From the NCBI RefSeq assembly GCF_001420715.1, contig NZ_LJJC01000006.1, forward strand, positions 608,652-671,583: a DNA stretch of 62,932 bases, given 5' to 3'. Position numbers and translations under genes: made by a program. Origin of the DNA: Heyndrickxia shackletonii. Lineage in GTDB: Bacteria > Bacillota > Bacilli > Bacillales > Bacillaceae_C. A model generated the notes under the pieces. That model was given only the letters and a program-made list of their open reading frames with translations. It was not told the DNA's origin and did no database searches. Below are positions 16,087-23,565 of this stretch, piece by piece. Position 1 is the first letter of the stretch. Each line of letters begins with the position of its first letter.

Positions 16087-17349
16087 ATGTTTATTCATAT
16101 AGTTCGACAAGGAGACACTTTATTTAAATTAAGCAGAATGTACCAAATCCCAGTTGAAAGGTTAAGATTGGCAAATGGTTTTGGGGATTCTAATCTTGTT
16201 GTTGGGCAAGCGGTACTTGTTCCTAAATATACTTATATAGTACAGCCGGGAGACTCTTTTTTCGAAATTGCCAAAAAGGCGATGGTAACGGAAGAACAAT
16301 TAAGACATGCAAATCCTTCTATACAGCCTGCTGCAATACAACCTGGAATGGAGATTAAAATACCAAATATATCGAATTACCTTGCCGGTACGTTGCAATA
16401 TTATCAAGTTCGGAGTCCGGAACAGGATGCAGAATTAATTAGTCAATTTGCCCCTTATTCGTCGTCAATCGCTATTTTTGAGTATCACTTCGCCAGAAAC
16501 GGAGATATCGTAAATACGCTTAATGATGCGGTAGCTGTCCGCACTACTTGGCAGCATCGCGTTACTCCATTAATAACGATAACCAATCTTACCTCTCAAG
16601 GTTTTAGCTCTGATCTTGCAAGTGCTGTTTTGAATAATCCTACGGCACGAACCAAACTAGTCAACAATATTGCTTATTTAACAAAAAGACACGGCTATGG
16701 TGGAGTAAATATCGATTTTGAACTTGTTAAAGCGGCGGATAGAGATCTTTTTACGGGATTTTTACGGGAACTGAAGGACCGCTTGAGACAAGATAGACTG
16801 GCTGTAACAGTTGCGGTCCCTGCAAAGACAAGTGAAGATATTTCTTGGTTAAGGGGATATGATTACGGAGGAATCGGTGCAGTAGTAGATTATATGTTTA
16901 TTATGGCTTATGACTGGCATCATTCCGGAAGTGAGCCTGGTCCTGTTGCACCAATAACTGAAGTTAGAAAATCCATTGAATTTGCTATAAAAACAGTTCC
17001 AAGCAGGAAAATTATTCTTGGCGTTCCGTTGTATGGATATGATTGGATTATCCCTTATAGCCCCGGAAGAATAGCACCAGGTGTATCCAATCAAAATGCA
17101 ATTGAAACGGCCATGCGATATCAATCACCTATACAATACTCTGAAGAATACCAATCTCCATATTATAGATATAGGGATCAAAATGGATTGACACATGAAG
17201 TCTGGTTTGAAGACGTAAGGAGTATGAGCGCAAAAATGCAACTGGTCCGAAACTATGGTCTCCAAGCCATAGGTGCATGGCAATTATCACTTGGATTTAC
17301 TCCTGGTGTATGGTTGTTGAGGAAATTTTTTACTATTCGGAAGTTGTAA
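16087..17349 (+). CDS. sleL: LysM-GH18 spore cortex-lytic enzyme (SleL/YaaH)
   Basis: 420 residues: two N-terminal LysM repeats (about 2-47 and 48-93; HIVRQGDTLFKLSRMYQIP and YIVQPGDSFFEIAKKAM) that hold the protein on peptidoglycan, then a GH18 barrel (about 105-410). The catalytic motif GGVNIDFE carries Asp210 and the acid Glu212. SleL/YaaH acts as an N-acetylglucosaminidase on muramic-delta-lactam cortex during germination; these enzymes lack a signal peptide, as here. ATG preceded by GGGAGGGGAG. About 190 bases separate it from cdaS, so it probably has its own sporulation promoter. Confidence 0.9.
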   Translation: MFIHIVRQGDTLFKLSRMYQIPVERLRLANGFGDSNLVVGQAVLVPKYTYIVQPGDSFFEIAKKAMVTEEQLRHANPSIQPAAIQPGMEIKIPNISNYLAGTLQYYQVRSPEQDAELISQFAPYSSSIAIFEYHFARNGDIVNTLNDAVAVRTTWQHRVTPLITITNLTSQGFSSDLASAVLNNPTARTKLVNNIAYLTKRHGYGGVNIDFELVKAADRDLFTGFLRELKDRLRQDRLAVTVAVPAKTSEDISWLRGYDYGGIGAVVDYMFIMAYDWHHSGSEPGPVAPITEVRKSIEFAIKTVPSRKIILGVPLYGYDWIIPYSPGRIAPGVSNQNAIETAMRYQSPIQYSEEYQSPYYRYRDQNGLTHEVWFEDVRSMSAKMQLVRNYGLQAIGAWQLSLGFTPGVWLLRKFFTIRKL

Positions 17350-17465
17350 TAAATATTATAAGAATTTTCTATCAGCAACTCTTTTGTAAATGATAATGTA
17401 AGGTAAATCCAATATAATAGTAATTAAGAATTCTTAAATATTTGATATTAATAGGGAGATAGAAA

Positions 17466-18362
17466 ATGGCACTATTGGCAGTTGATATTGGAGGAACTTC
17501 TGTAAAACATGGGATATGGAATGATGAGAAATTAGGTAATAAAGGTTCTTTTAGAACCCCAGCGACTTGGGATGAAATGAAAACAGAATTTATGGTATTA
17601 AAGAATAGCTTGGGAGAAGGGACAAAAATTAGCGGTGTGGCGATCAGTTCCCCTGGAGCGGTGAACCAAAATAAAGGGGTTGTCGAGGGATCAAGTGCTG
17701 TACCTTATTTACACCACTTTCCAATATTTGCAGAGCTCACTGAATTATTTCAATGTCCCGTCTCTATTGAAAATGACGCAAACTGTGCAGCGCTGGCGGA
17801 AATTTGGAAAGGGGAGGCAAAAGGACTCAAAAATGTGTTGTTTGTGGTTGTAGGCACAGGCATTGGCGGAGCAGTTATTATAGACGGGAAAGTGTGGCAC
17901 GGGAAGCATCTTTTTGGAGGAGAATTCGGATACATGCTTCTAAAGGATAATGCAATCTTCAGTGAATTAGGAACTGCTGTGAATATGGCTAAACGGGTAG
18001 CGAAACGCAAAAATATTTCGGAAAATGAGTTAAGCGGGGAAGAAGTATTTGAAATGGCCAAGAATGGTGATTTGATTGCCGAGGAAGAAGTGGAAACATT
18101 CTATCATTATTTAGCTCAGGGAATCTATAATCTTCAATATAGTTTCGACCCTGAAAAAATCATTATTGGCGGCGGTATTTCAAGCAAGGAGGATTTAATA
18201 CCCGAGTTAAATAAGAGATTGGATAGAATCATAAAACAAGTGGAGATTGCTCCTTTTATTCCTGAAATCGCCATTTGCAAATACAAAAACGATGCAAATC
18301 TAATCGGCGCTGTTTATAACTGGTACCAAAATTGGTGTCAGGCACCAATCAAGGACAAATGA
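17466..18362 (+). CDS. ROK-family sugar kinase
   Basis: 298 residues with the ROK fold: ATP-binding DIGGTSVKHG at the N-terminus, GAVNQNKGVVEG, and the sugar-binding ENDANCAALAE and GTGIGGAVIIDG motifs. The zinc-binding CxCGxxGC motif of classical glucokinases is missing, as in beta-glucoside kinase BglK and some other family members, so the substrate (glucose, glucoside or N-acetylhexosamine) is open. The last codons (WCQAPIKDK) are encoded by a GGTGTCAGGCACC repeat, so the natural C-terminus has been replaced or extended by the repeat. Ribosome site AGGGAG. Confidence 0.88.
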   Translation: MALLAVDIGGTSVKHGIWNDEKLGNKGSFRTPATWDEMKTEFMVLKNSLGEGTKISGVAISSPGAVNQNKGVVEGSSAVPYLHHFPIFAELTELFQCPVSIENDANCAALAEIWKGEAKGLKNVLFVVVGTGIGGAVIIDGKVWHGKHLFGGEFGYMLLKDNAIFSELGTAVNMAKRVAKRKNISENELSGEEVFEMAKNGDLIAEEEVETFYHYLAQGIYNLQYSFDPEKIIIGGGISSKEDLIPELNKRLDRIIKQVEIAPFIPEIAICKYKNDANLIGAVYNWYQNWCQAPIKDK

Positions 18363-18390
18363 ATGAGTTTGTACATGTGGAGTGGACAGT
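18334..18390 (+). repeat. Dispersed GGTGTCAGGCACC element, copy 2
   Basis: GGTGTCAGGCACC at 18334-18346, then AGGACAAAT, and GGAGTGGACAG near 18380. The same order of blocks is found in the copy at 52565. It overlaps the 3' end of the ROK kinase gene. Confidence 0.65.
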
Positions 18391-18413
18391 TTTTAATGGA
18401 ACTGTCTTTCTTT
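18384..18413 (+). terminator. Terminator after the ROK kinase gene
   Basis: GACAGTT (18385-18391) pairs with AACTGTC (18400-18406), followed by TTTCTTTT. The left arm lies within the repeat. Confidence 0.7.
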
Positions 18414-18531
18414 TAATTTGAAGAATTGCTCCTTTTGACAAAGTTCAACAATTTTCGAAGATTGATAGCGTATTCAAAAAGTTGTGCTATAATGAAAGTA
18501 AAAATAAATACACAGCTAAGGAGTAATTGCG

Positions 18532-19509
18532 ATGTTGAAAGATCTTTTTATGGGCCTATCCAAGAACCAATTTCTTAATACAGCAGCCAAAAAATATGGC
18601 TTAAAATTAGGGGCTCAAAATGTTGTAGCTGGAACAAATATAGCGGAAACAATTCAAAGTATAAAAGAACTAAACTCCCACGGCATTGCTTGTACAGTCG
18701 ATAACTTAGGAGAGTTTGTATATAAAGAAGAAGAGGCTACCGAGGCAAAAGAACAAATTCTTGAAGTCATCGAAGCGATTCATGAAAATGGAGTAGACGC
18801 ACATATTTCTTTAAAGCCAACACAATTAGGGTTGGATATCGACTATACTTTTTGTTTAGATAATTTAAGAGAAATTGTGGACCGTGCCAGCCGTTATGAT
18901 ATCCATGTGAATATCGATATGGAAGACTATGGCCATTTACAGCCGTCTTTTGATATTTTAGATGATTTATCTCGTGAATATGATAATGTAGGCACCGTAA
19001 TTCAGGCTTACTTCTATAATGCACAAGAAAATCTTGAAAAATATAAAAACTATCGTTTGCGTATTGTTAAAGGCGCTTATAAAGAGCCAAAAGAATATGC
19101 TTTCCAAGAGAAAAAAGAAATCGATTCTAATTTTATTAAATTAATAGAATGGCATCTATTAAACGGAAAATTTACTTCTATTGCAACACATGATCACCAT
19201 GTCATTAATCATGTCAAAAAGTTTGTAAAAGCACATAATATTCCGAATAATAAATTCGAATTCCAAATGCTTTATGGCTTTAGAAGAGACATGCAATTGG
19301 AACTTGCAAAAGAAGGCTATAATTTCTGTACGTATGTGCCATTTGGAAAAGACTGGTACGGCTATTTCATGAGAAGACTTGCGGAAAGACCGCAAAACCT
19401 AAATCTTGTAGTGAAACAGGTATTTAACAAAAAGACAAATACGATGATTGGATTAGCTGCAGGAGCATTTGTATTGGGAAGAATGTCTAAGAAAAAGAAA
19501 GGCAAGTAA
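18532..19509 (+). CDS. putB: Proline dehydrogenase (monofunctional)
   Basis: FAD enzyme oxidising proline to pyrroline-5-carboxylate. The 325-residue beta/alpha barrel has the family motifs HISLKPTQLGLD, NIDMEDY, LRIVKGAYKEP and the substrate-binding RRLAER (Arg281/Arg282, Glu285). The partner P5C dehydrogenase is not in the window. A short hydrophobic plus lysine-rich tail (GLAAGAFVLGRMSKKKKGK) could bring it to the membrane, where it passes electrons to quinone. Ribosome site AAGGAG. Single-gene unit closed by a strong terminator. B. subtilis has PutB and a paralogue; the symbol is by family. Confidence 0.92.
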   Translation: MLKDLFMGLSKNQFLNTAAKKYGLKLGAQNVVAGTNIAETIQSIKELNSHGIACTVDNLGEFVYKEEEATEAKEQILEVIEAIHENGVDAHISLKPTQLGLDIDYTFCLDNLREIVDRASRYDIHVNIDMEDYGHLQPSFDILDDLSREYDNVGTVIQAYFYNAQENLEKYKNYRLRIVKGAYKEPKEYAFQEKKEIDSNFIKLIEWHLLNGKFTSIATHDHHVINHVKKFVKAHNIPNNKFEFQMLYGFRRDMQLELAKEGYNFCTYVPFGKDWYGYFMRRLAERPQNLNLVVKQVFNKKTNTMIGLAAGAFVLGRMSKKKKGK

Positions 19510-19563
19510 ATTTTTAGAAAAATTCTGAAATGAATCTTTGATTTTTTCCATTCAAACAACATT

Positions 19564-19609
19564 AACTGGCATTTTCTTCATTGGATGAGAAAATGCCAGT
19601 TTCTTTTTT
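19564..19609 (+). terminator. Terminator after proline dehydrogenase gene
   Basis: AACTGGCATTTTCT (19564-19577) and AGAAAATGCCAGTT (19588-19601), then TCTTTTTT. Confidence 0.9.
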
Positions 19610-19701
19610 AGATACAGATAAGCTCCTTTCATATGTGTAAAAAATCCAATAGCAATAGAGATTCCCTTACCCATGTCTATATATATGATATTAATAAAAA
19701 A

Positions 19702-19729
19702 TTCGACAATATTAGCAAAAATCGACAAA
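19702..19729. promoter_or_regulatory. Two Spo0A-box-like sites upstream of the HD-GYP gene
   Basis: On the minus strand, TTGTCGAA (19702-19709) and TTTGTCGAT (19721-19729) match the 0A box core TGTCGAA at 7/7 and 6/7 positions, spaced about 19 bases. They lie 160-190 bases before the HD-GYP start in an otherwise gene-free 280-base AT-rich stretch (19610-19890). Confidence 0.4.
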
Positions 19730-19890
19730 TTAGGATAGAGATTTTTTATTTAATATCTTAAAATTTATTTAATAAGGAAATAGTCGGAGTGTAAGGCTTT
19801 TGTCATAAAAGTGCCTTCACATAAATAAGCGTAGTACATTTTATTAAATGGATATAGAGAGACTAGGGAAGATTGGGGAGATAGAAGGTC

Positions 19891-21003
19891 GTGCGTTTAC
19901 TGCCGTTAGATAGATGTCAGCCAGGTGTTATATTAGGTAAATCTATATACCATGGTAATGGAAAAGTCTTATTAACGAAAGGAACAAAACTAACTAATAG
20001 TTTAATTGCTAGTTTAAAGAGATTTCACATTTATACTATTTACATAGAAGATGAACAATCCGAGGGAATAGAGATTGTGGAATCATTACCGGAACCAGTA
20101 CTTATGGAAGCGATGGAAGTCATAACACATGGAATAACTAATATTGTCGAGTTAAATACCAACCATTCAAACTTTCATGGAATGATGAAATCAGGAAGAG
20201 TAATAAGAAGTTTTCAAAAAATTTTTAGAGACATCTTAGTATCTTTAAAAGATAATCCAACAGCTTTGAATTTATTGGCAACAACAAAAATACATGATAA
20301 TCATGTTTACACTCATAGTTTAAATGTAGCCATCTATGCTTGTCAGCTGGCTATTGAGAATGGCTTGCCTCTTAAAAGTATTGAGGATATCGGATTAGGA
20401 GCCATGTTGCATGACATAGGAAAAATGTATATATCGCCAGAGATTTTAAATAAACCAGGAAAGCTCACACAGGATGAATTCCATCAAATGAAATCACATT
20501 GCCAAATTGGATTTGATATACTTCGGAAGGTGCATGAAATTCCTTTAACGGTAGCCCATTGTGCTTTTCAGCATCATGAAAGAATTGATGGAACTGGATA
20601 TCCCAGAGGCCTGCAGGGAGAAGAAATCCATAAATATGCTAAGATATTGAGTGTTGCGGATGTTTTTGATGCAGTGACCAGCCATCGCGTGTATCGTCCT
20701 GCGTTGTTGCCACATAAAGGTCTAGAGCTTCTTTATGCTGGTGTTGATACGCAATTTGACCGTAAACAGGTAGAATTATTTAAAAAATGTATTGCAATCT
20801 ATCCACAGGGTATGACGGTTAAATTAAATGATGGAAAAACTGGGATAGTATCAAACTATAACTTTCATTCAGCTGGGCGACCTCAAATAAGGATAATTAA
20901 AGATGAAGAAGGACAGGAGATCAAACCATATGAAATTGATCTGGCAGCAGCAGATTATCTTACTGTAGAGATTATTGATGCAGACCCATTATTGTATTAT
21001 TAA
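19891..21003 (+). CDS. HD-GYP domain cyclic di-GMP phosphodiesterase
   Basis: 370 residues. An N-terminal domain (about 1-120, including a DUF3391-like GKSIYHGNGKVLLTKGTKL stretch) precedes an HD-GYP domain (about 125-300). Catalytic marks: His174-Asp175 in MLHDIGKMY, His228/His229 in QHHERIDGTGYP and GYP at 236-238. Such enzymes hydrolyse c-di-GMP to pGpG/GMP at a metal centre. No receiver or membrane segment is visible, so it should be cytosolic. The start is GTG with GGGGAG upstream. With the GGDEF-EAL protein at 9.5 kb it suggests active c-di-GMP control. Confidence 0.9.
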   Translation: MRLLPLDRCQPGVILGKSIYHGNGKVLLTKGTKLTNSLIASLKRFHIYTIYIEDEQSEGIEIVESLPEPVLMEAMEVITHGITNIVELNTNHSNFHGMMKSGRVIRSFQKIFRDILVSLKDNPTALNLLATTKIHDNHVYTHSLNVAIYACQLAIENGLPLKSIEDIGLGAMLHDIGKMYISPEILNKPGKLTQDEFHQMKSHCQIGFDILRKVHEIPLTVAHCAFQHHERIDGTGYPRGLQGEEIHKYAKILSVADVFDAVTSHRVYRPALLPHKGLELLYAGVDTQFDRKQVELFKKCIAIYPQGMTVKLNDGKTGIVSNYNFHSAGRPQIRIIKDEEGQEIKPYEIDLAAADYLTVEIIDADPLLYY

Positions 21004-21057
21004 CATGAAGATACTTATTTAATGGAATGATGATTTTAATTACATCCATTCACCTGT

Positions 21058-21116
21058 GGATAAAGCATAATGAGATAAAAGAACAGCTTATTATATCCTT
21101 TCCTCATGCTTTATCC
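21058..21116. other. Long-loop hairpin after the HD-GYP gene
   Basis: GGATAAAGCAT (21058-21068) and ATGCTTTATCC (21106-21116) are a perfect 11-bp inverted repeat with a 37-base interior that can add GAG/CTC and ATAA/TTAT pairs. No T run follows, so an ordinary terminator is doubtful. Confidence 0.5.
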
Positions 21117-21161
21117 GTACTACCTCATCATGTAAAAAAAGGATTGGAAGCTGATTGACCA

Positions 21162-21400
21162 TTAATAGGCTCCACTAGAACGGACTAACAGCAAAAAGGT
21201 TTTGAGCATAATTTTAATATCTTGAATGATGGACTGATTATGAATATAGGCTAAATCCAGTTCAACCATTTTGTGAAAACTAAGATTACTTCTGCCGCTT
21301 ACCTGTGATAATCCAGTACAACCTGGGCGTACAAGTAAACGCTGCATCTCATATTGATTATATTTTTCAACCTCTGACGGCAACGGGGGCCATGACCTTT
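21162..21400 (-). pseudogene. Remnant of an exopolysaccharide sugar transferase (C-terminal fragment)
   Basis: The minus-strand frame ends like an undecaprenyl-phosphate sugar phosphotransferase (WcaJ/EpsL family): PPLPSEVEKYNQYEMQRL, RPGCTGLSQVSGRSNLSF, ELDLAYIHN. Only about 75 family residues remain; homology stops at the PPLP motif (about 21395), upstream sequence is unrelated and soon hits a stop. The catalytic part and membrane helices are lost. These enzymes start repeat-unit synthesis of capsule or EPS; the fragment marks a deleted EPS region. Confidence 0.75.
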
Positions 21401-21801
21401 TTGCTAATAAAAAGCCCCTTTCTTTTTCATACGGACCATTTAACCCTCTTTCGGTTTGTTTCCTTTACCTCATATTAAGAAACGTTAAATTTGGGCAGCT
21501 CAAGAAGAGAAACGTTCCTAAAATACCATTTTGTAAAGTAACCATTTATAAATATGATTTTTCTCTTTATGTTTATGGAGTTGGCACTTAACTGAAACTG
21601 CATTTATACCTATTTTCGCAAAATGGGCAAGACATTAAACACACCCAGCTGTCTTTACTTGTTAGTGCGAATAGACGTGGCAATAGTGTTGAAATTGGAG
21701 AAATGGATACTGCAAATAGTAGTTTTTCCTTTTAATGATGGCTACCCCGCGAAGCACGGATGCATACACTATATTGATGAAAGGGCAGAGGAGTGTGGGA
21801 A
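21401..21801. other. Decayed region between sugar-transferase remnant and toxin-like gene
   Basis: About 400 bases with no intact gene. One plus-strand frame is open from about 21523 to 21735 apart from a TAA at 21589-21591 and has protein-like composition (KLHLYLFSQNGQDIKHTQ, then SANRRGNSVEIGEMDT), which suggests a broken short gene just upstream of the toxin-like gene. I do not recognise it. Confidence 0.35.
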
Positions 21802-22743
21802 ATGAAATGGAATCGCCTTGTTTTTTTCTTTCGTTACTACCCAACAAAGAATTACAGAAACTATATTGGGATGATTATTGGAATAGCTGGAGCAATAATT
21901 GGACTATCTATTTGGCTAGATTCTTTTCTCTCACATGACGGAGGTAATTCCGGGAAATGGGAGTATTACGCAAAAATTGAATATTCTATGTTTTTATTTT
22001 TGCCTTGTTCTATCGCACTTATTGCAGCCATTTTTCAAAAGAACTATTTAATGTGGCTCGCTTTCTTATTATGCATACCTATATTTGTAACCTCCCCAAG
22101 GGTATTAACTATTATGTACCTTGTTTATATACCAGCAGTATGTTTTTTTCTTTCTGCTCTTTTAATGCACAAAACCTCCTTAAGCAAAAAGGATAAAGAG
22201 GAGTTAGAACAAATTATTAATGATGAAGTAAAGATGATTGAAAGAGAAGTAAATAGACGATGGAGTGGCATAACTTTAGCGGAAGATCCCATTTTAAATC
22301 AGGCTCAAAAAGAATTAACCACTTTCATGATTGCGAGAACCTATCAGCTGAACATTCGGTTCGCGAAAGATATAAAAAGAAATTATGAGAAATATGTGAA
22401 GTCAAGGGGAGATGCATTTGCTAATACGTATCGACTTGGCGTGTTTTACTATATAACTAGGTCATACGGAATATGGGATTTAAAGCGATTCATTGGAGAT
22501 AAGACAATCTATACTTTCCAAGGGAAGGAAAAAAACGGGGAATATATCGGTAACCACCATTTTGGTTATATGGGGGCAGCAGCAGGTTTTAGCTGCAAAG
22601 TGTTAAGAATTTCCGCCGGGATGTATCAAGTATATTCAGGAGCCTTCCATTGGAAATACCTGTTTTCTTATTTTGACAACCCCGAGGATTCGGAGGCGAT
22701 TGCTGACGGCTGTTCCGATTATAATAATGGATACAGATTTTAA
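21802..22743 (+). CDS. Membrane-anchored protein with C-terminal polymorphic toxin type 44-like domain
   Basis: 313 residues. Four hydrophobic segments lie in the first 125 residues (about 21-42, 62-79, 82-98, 101-122), then a charged linker (125-210), then a C-terminal region (about 215-313) that resembles the bacterial toxin 44 (Ntox44) domain from memory: FYYITRSYGIWDLKRF, GNHHFGYMGAAAGF, AGMYQVYSGAFHWKYLFSYF and NPEDSEAI. Ntox44 is a predicted RNase of polymorphic toxins, normally at the end of LXG- or RHS-type proteins; a membrane head is unusual. The start at 21802 has GAGGAG upstream. No immunity gene follows on the same strand; the 3' end overlaps the convergent SLAP gene by 4 bases. 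Confidence 0.65.
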   Translation: MKWNRLVFFFRYYPTKNYRNYIGMIIGIAGAIIGLSIWLDSFLSHDGGNSGKWEYYAKIEYSMFLFLPCSIALIAAIFQKNYLMWLAFLLCIPIFVTSPRVLTIMYLVYIPAVCFFLSALLMHKTSLSKKDKEELEQIINDEVKMIEREVNRRWSGITLAEDPILNQAQKELTTFMIARTYQLNIRFAKDIKRNYEKYVKSRGDAFANTYRLGVFYYITRSYGIWDLKRFIGDKTIYTFQGKEKNGEYIGNHHFGYMGAAAGFSCKVLRISAGMYQVYSGAFHWKYLFSYFDNPEDSEAIADGCSDYNNGYRF

Positions 22744-23129
22744 CTATTTATCTCGGCAAATGTTATTTTTCCGTTTCTTAATAAGGGGTGGCTGTAAAAG
22801 CTATCTGTTGGAAAAATAAAGGTCCATGGCATACTGGTTGATGGTTCAATCATCAGTGCTGGGAGAGTAAAGGAATGTTCAGCAACGATATTCTCGTCCT
22901 CCCAGTACTGAAGCTTTTCGTTGTGAAAAGAAATCTTTTGTTCGCTGAAATTTTGTACAAGCACCGTTATGAGCAATTCTCCTTTGTGATTCATTGCTTC
23001 CCATAAGGGCGTGAATTCGATGTCTTTATTCTGGGAAGAGCTTGTTTCAAGAAAAACCTGTTGGATACGTTCCCGATCATTTTCTGATATCGTTTTGTCC
23101 CATGCTGATTCGAATTGGAGTTTTTGCAT
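22740..23129 (-). CDS. SLAP domain-containing protein
   Basis: 129 residues starting MQKLQFESAWDKT, with a perfect AAGGAGG upstream; a 29-codon extension before it is not plausible. The protein matches the SLAP domain found in Bacillus proteins linked to S-layer and accessory Sec systems: SENDRERIQQVFLET, IEFTPLWEAMNHKGELLITV, HSFTLPALMIEPSTSMPWTF. No signal peptide is present, and the domain fills the whole protein. Function of single-domain forms is not established. Convergent with the toxin-like gene. Confidence 0.8.
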   Translation of the reverse strand: MQKLQFESAWDKTISENDRERIQQVFLETSSSQNKDIEFTPLWEAMNHKGELLITVLVQNFSEQKISFHNEKLQYWEDENIVAEHSFTLPALMIEPSTSMPWTFIFPTDSFYSHPLLRNGKITFAEINS

Positions 23130-23216
23130 TGGTATGACCTCCTTTTTAAGTTGTATTTTATCATAAGATTGGGATTTCGCATTGTTTTGGGTAGGGGGTT
23201 TAGCATTTTTGCTCAA

Positions 23217-23450
23217 AAGTTCATCGATTTCCCCTCAAGGTTCAGCACTTTCTACGAAAAGTTCCGTGTTTTCACGTCGAAGTTCCTCGGTCTGACAGAA
23301 GTTCGGTAATTTCCCTGTAAAGTTAAGCAATCTCAACAAAAAGTTCCGCGTTTTCAACACGAAGTTCAGCACCTCCAACAAAAAGTTCAGCACTTCCACC
23401 AGAATTTCAAAAATCCCCAAAAAGCACAGTATCTTTCCCATACATTTCAG
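23217..23450. repeat. Degenerate 21-bp tandem repeat array (AAGTTC units)
   Basis: GTTC blocks recur at 23219, 23240, 23261, 23282, 23301, 23322 (GTTA), 23343, 23364 and 23385, a period of 21 with one 19-base step. Rough unit: AAGTTCAGCACTTCCAACAAA. The minus-strand frame reads as a seven-residue LNFLLEV pattern, but no gene is supported. It fills the gap between the divergent SLAP and rsmF genes. Confidence 0.7.
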
Positions 23451-23565
23451 CGCTGCCCTATTTTTTTTCGGCACCCAACACTGATTTCCTTCCGAACTTC
23501 GCATTTCCCTAAATAGTTATTGTAATATAAGGAGAGAAGATTTCCTTTTTTGAGGTGAATAAACA

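Noticed and set aside
21801-23129. SLAP-domain protein as immunity partner of the toxin-like protein
   Set aside because: It is convergent, has its own strong start and a known unrelated domain; immunity genes normally follow on the same strand.
23235-23504. 89-residue minus-strand frame with LNFLLEV repeats as a gene
   Set aside because: It is the translation of the 21-bp array, has no clear ribosome site and its start overlaps the rsmF promoter area.
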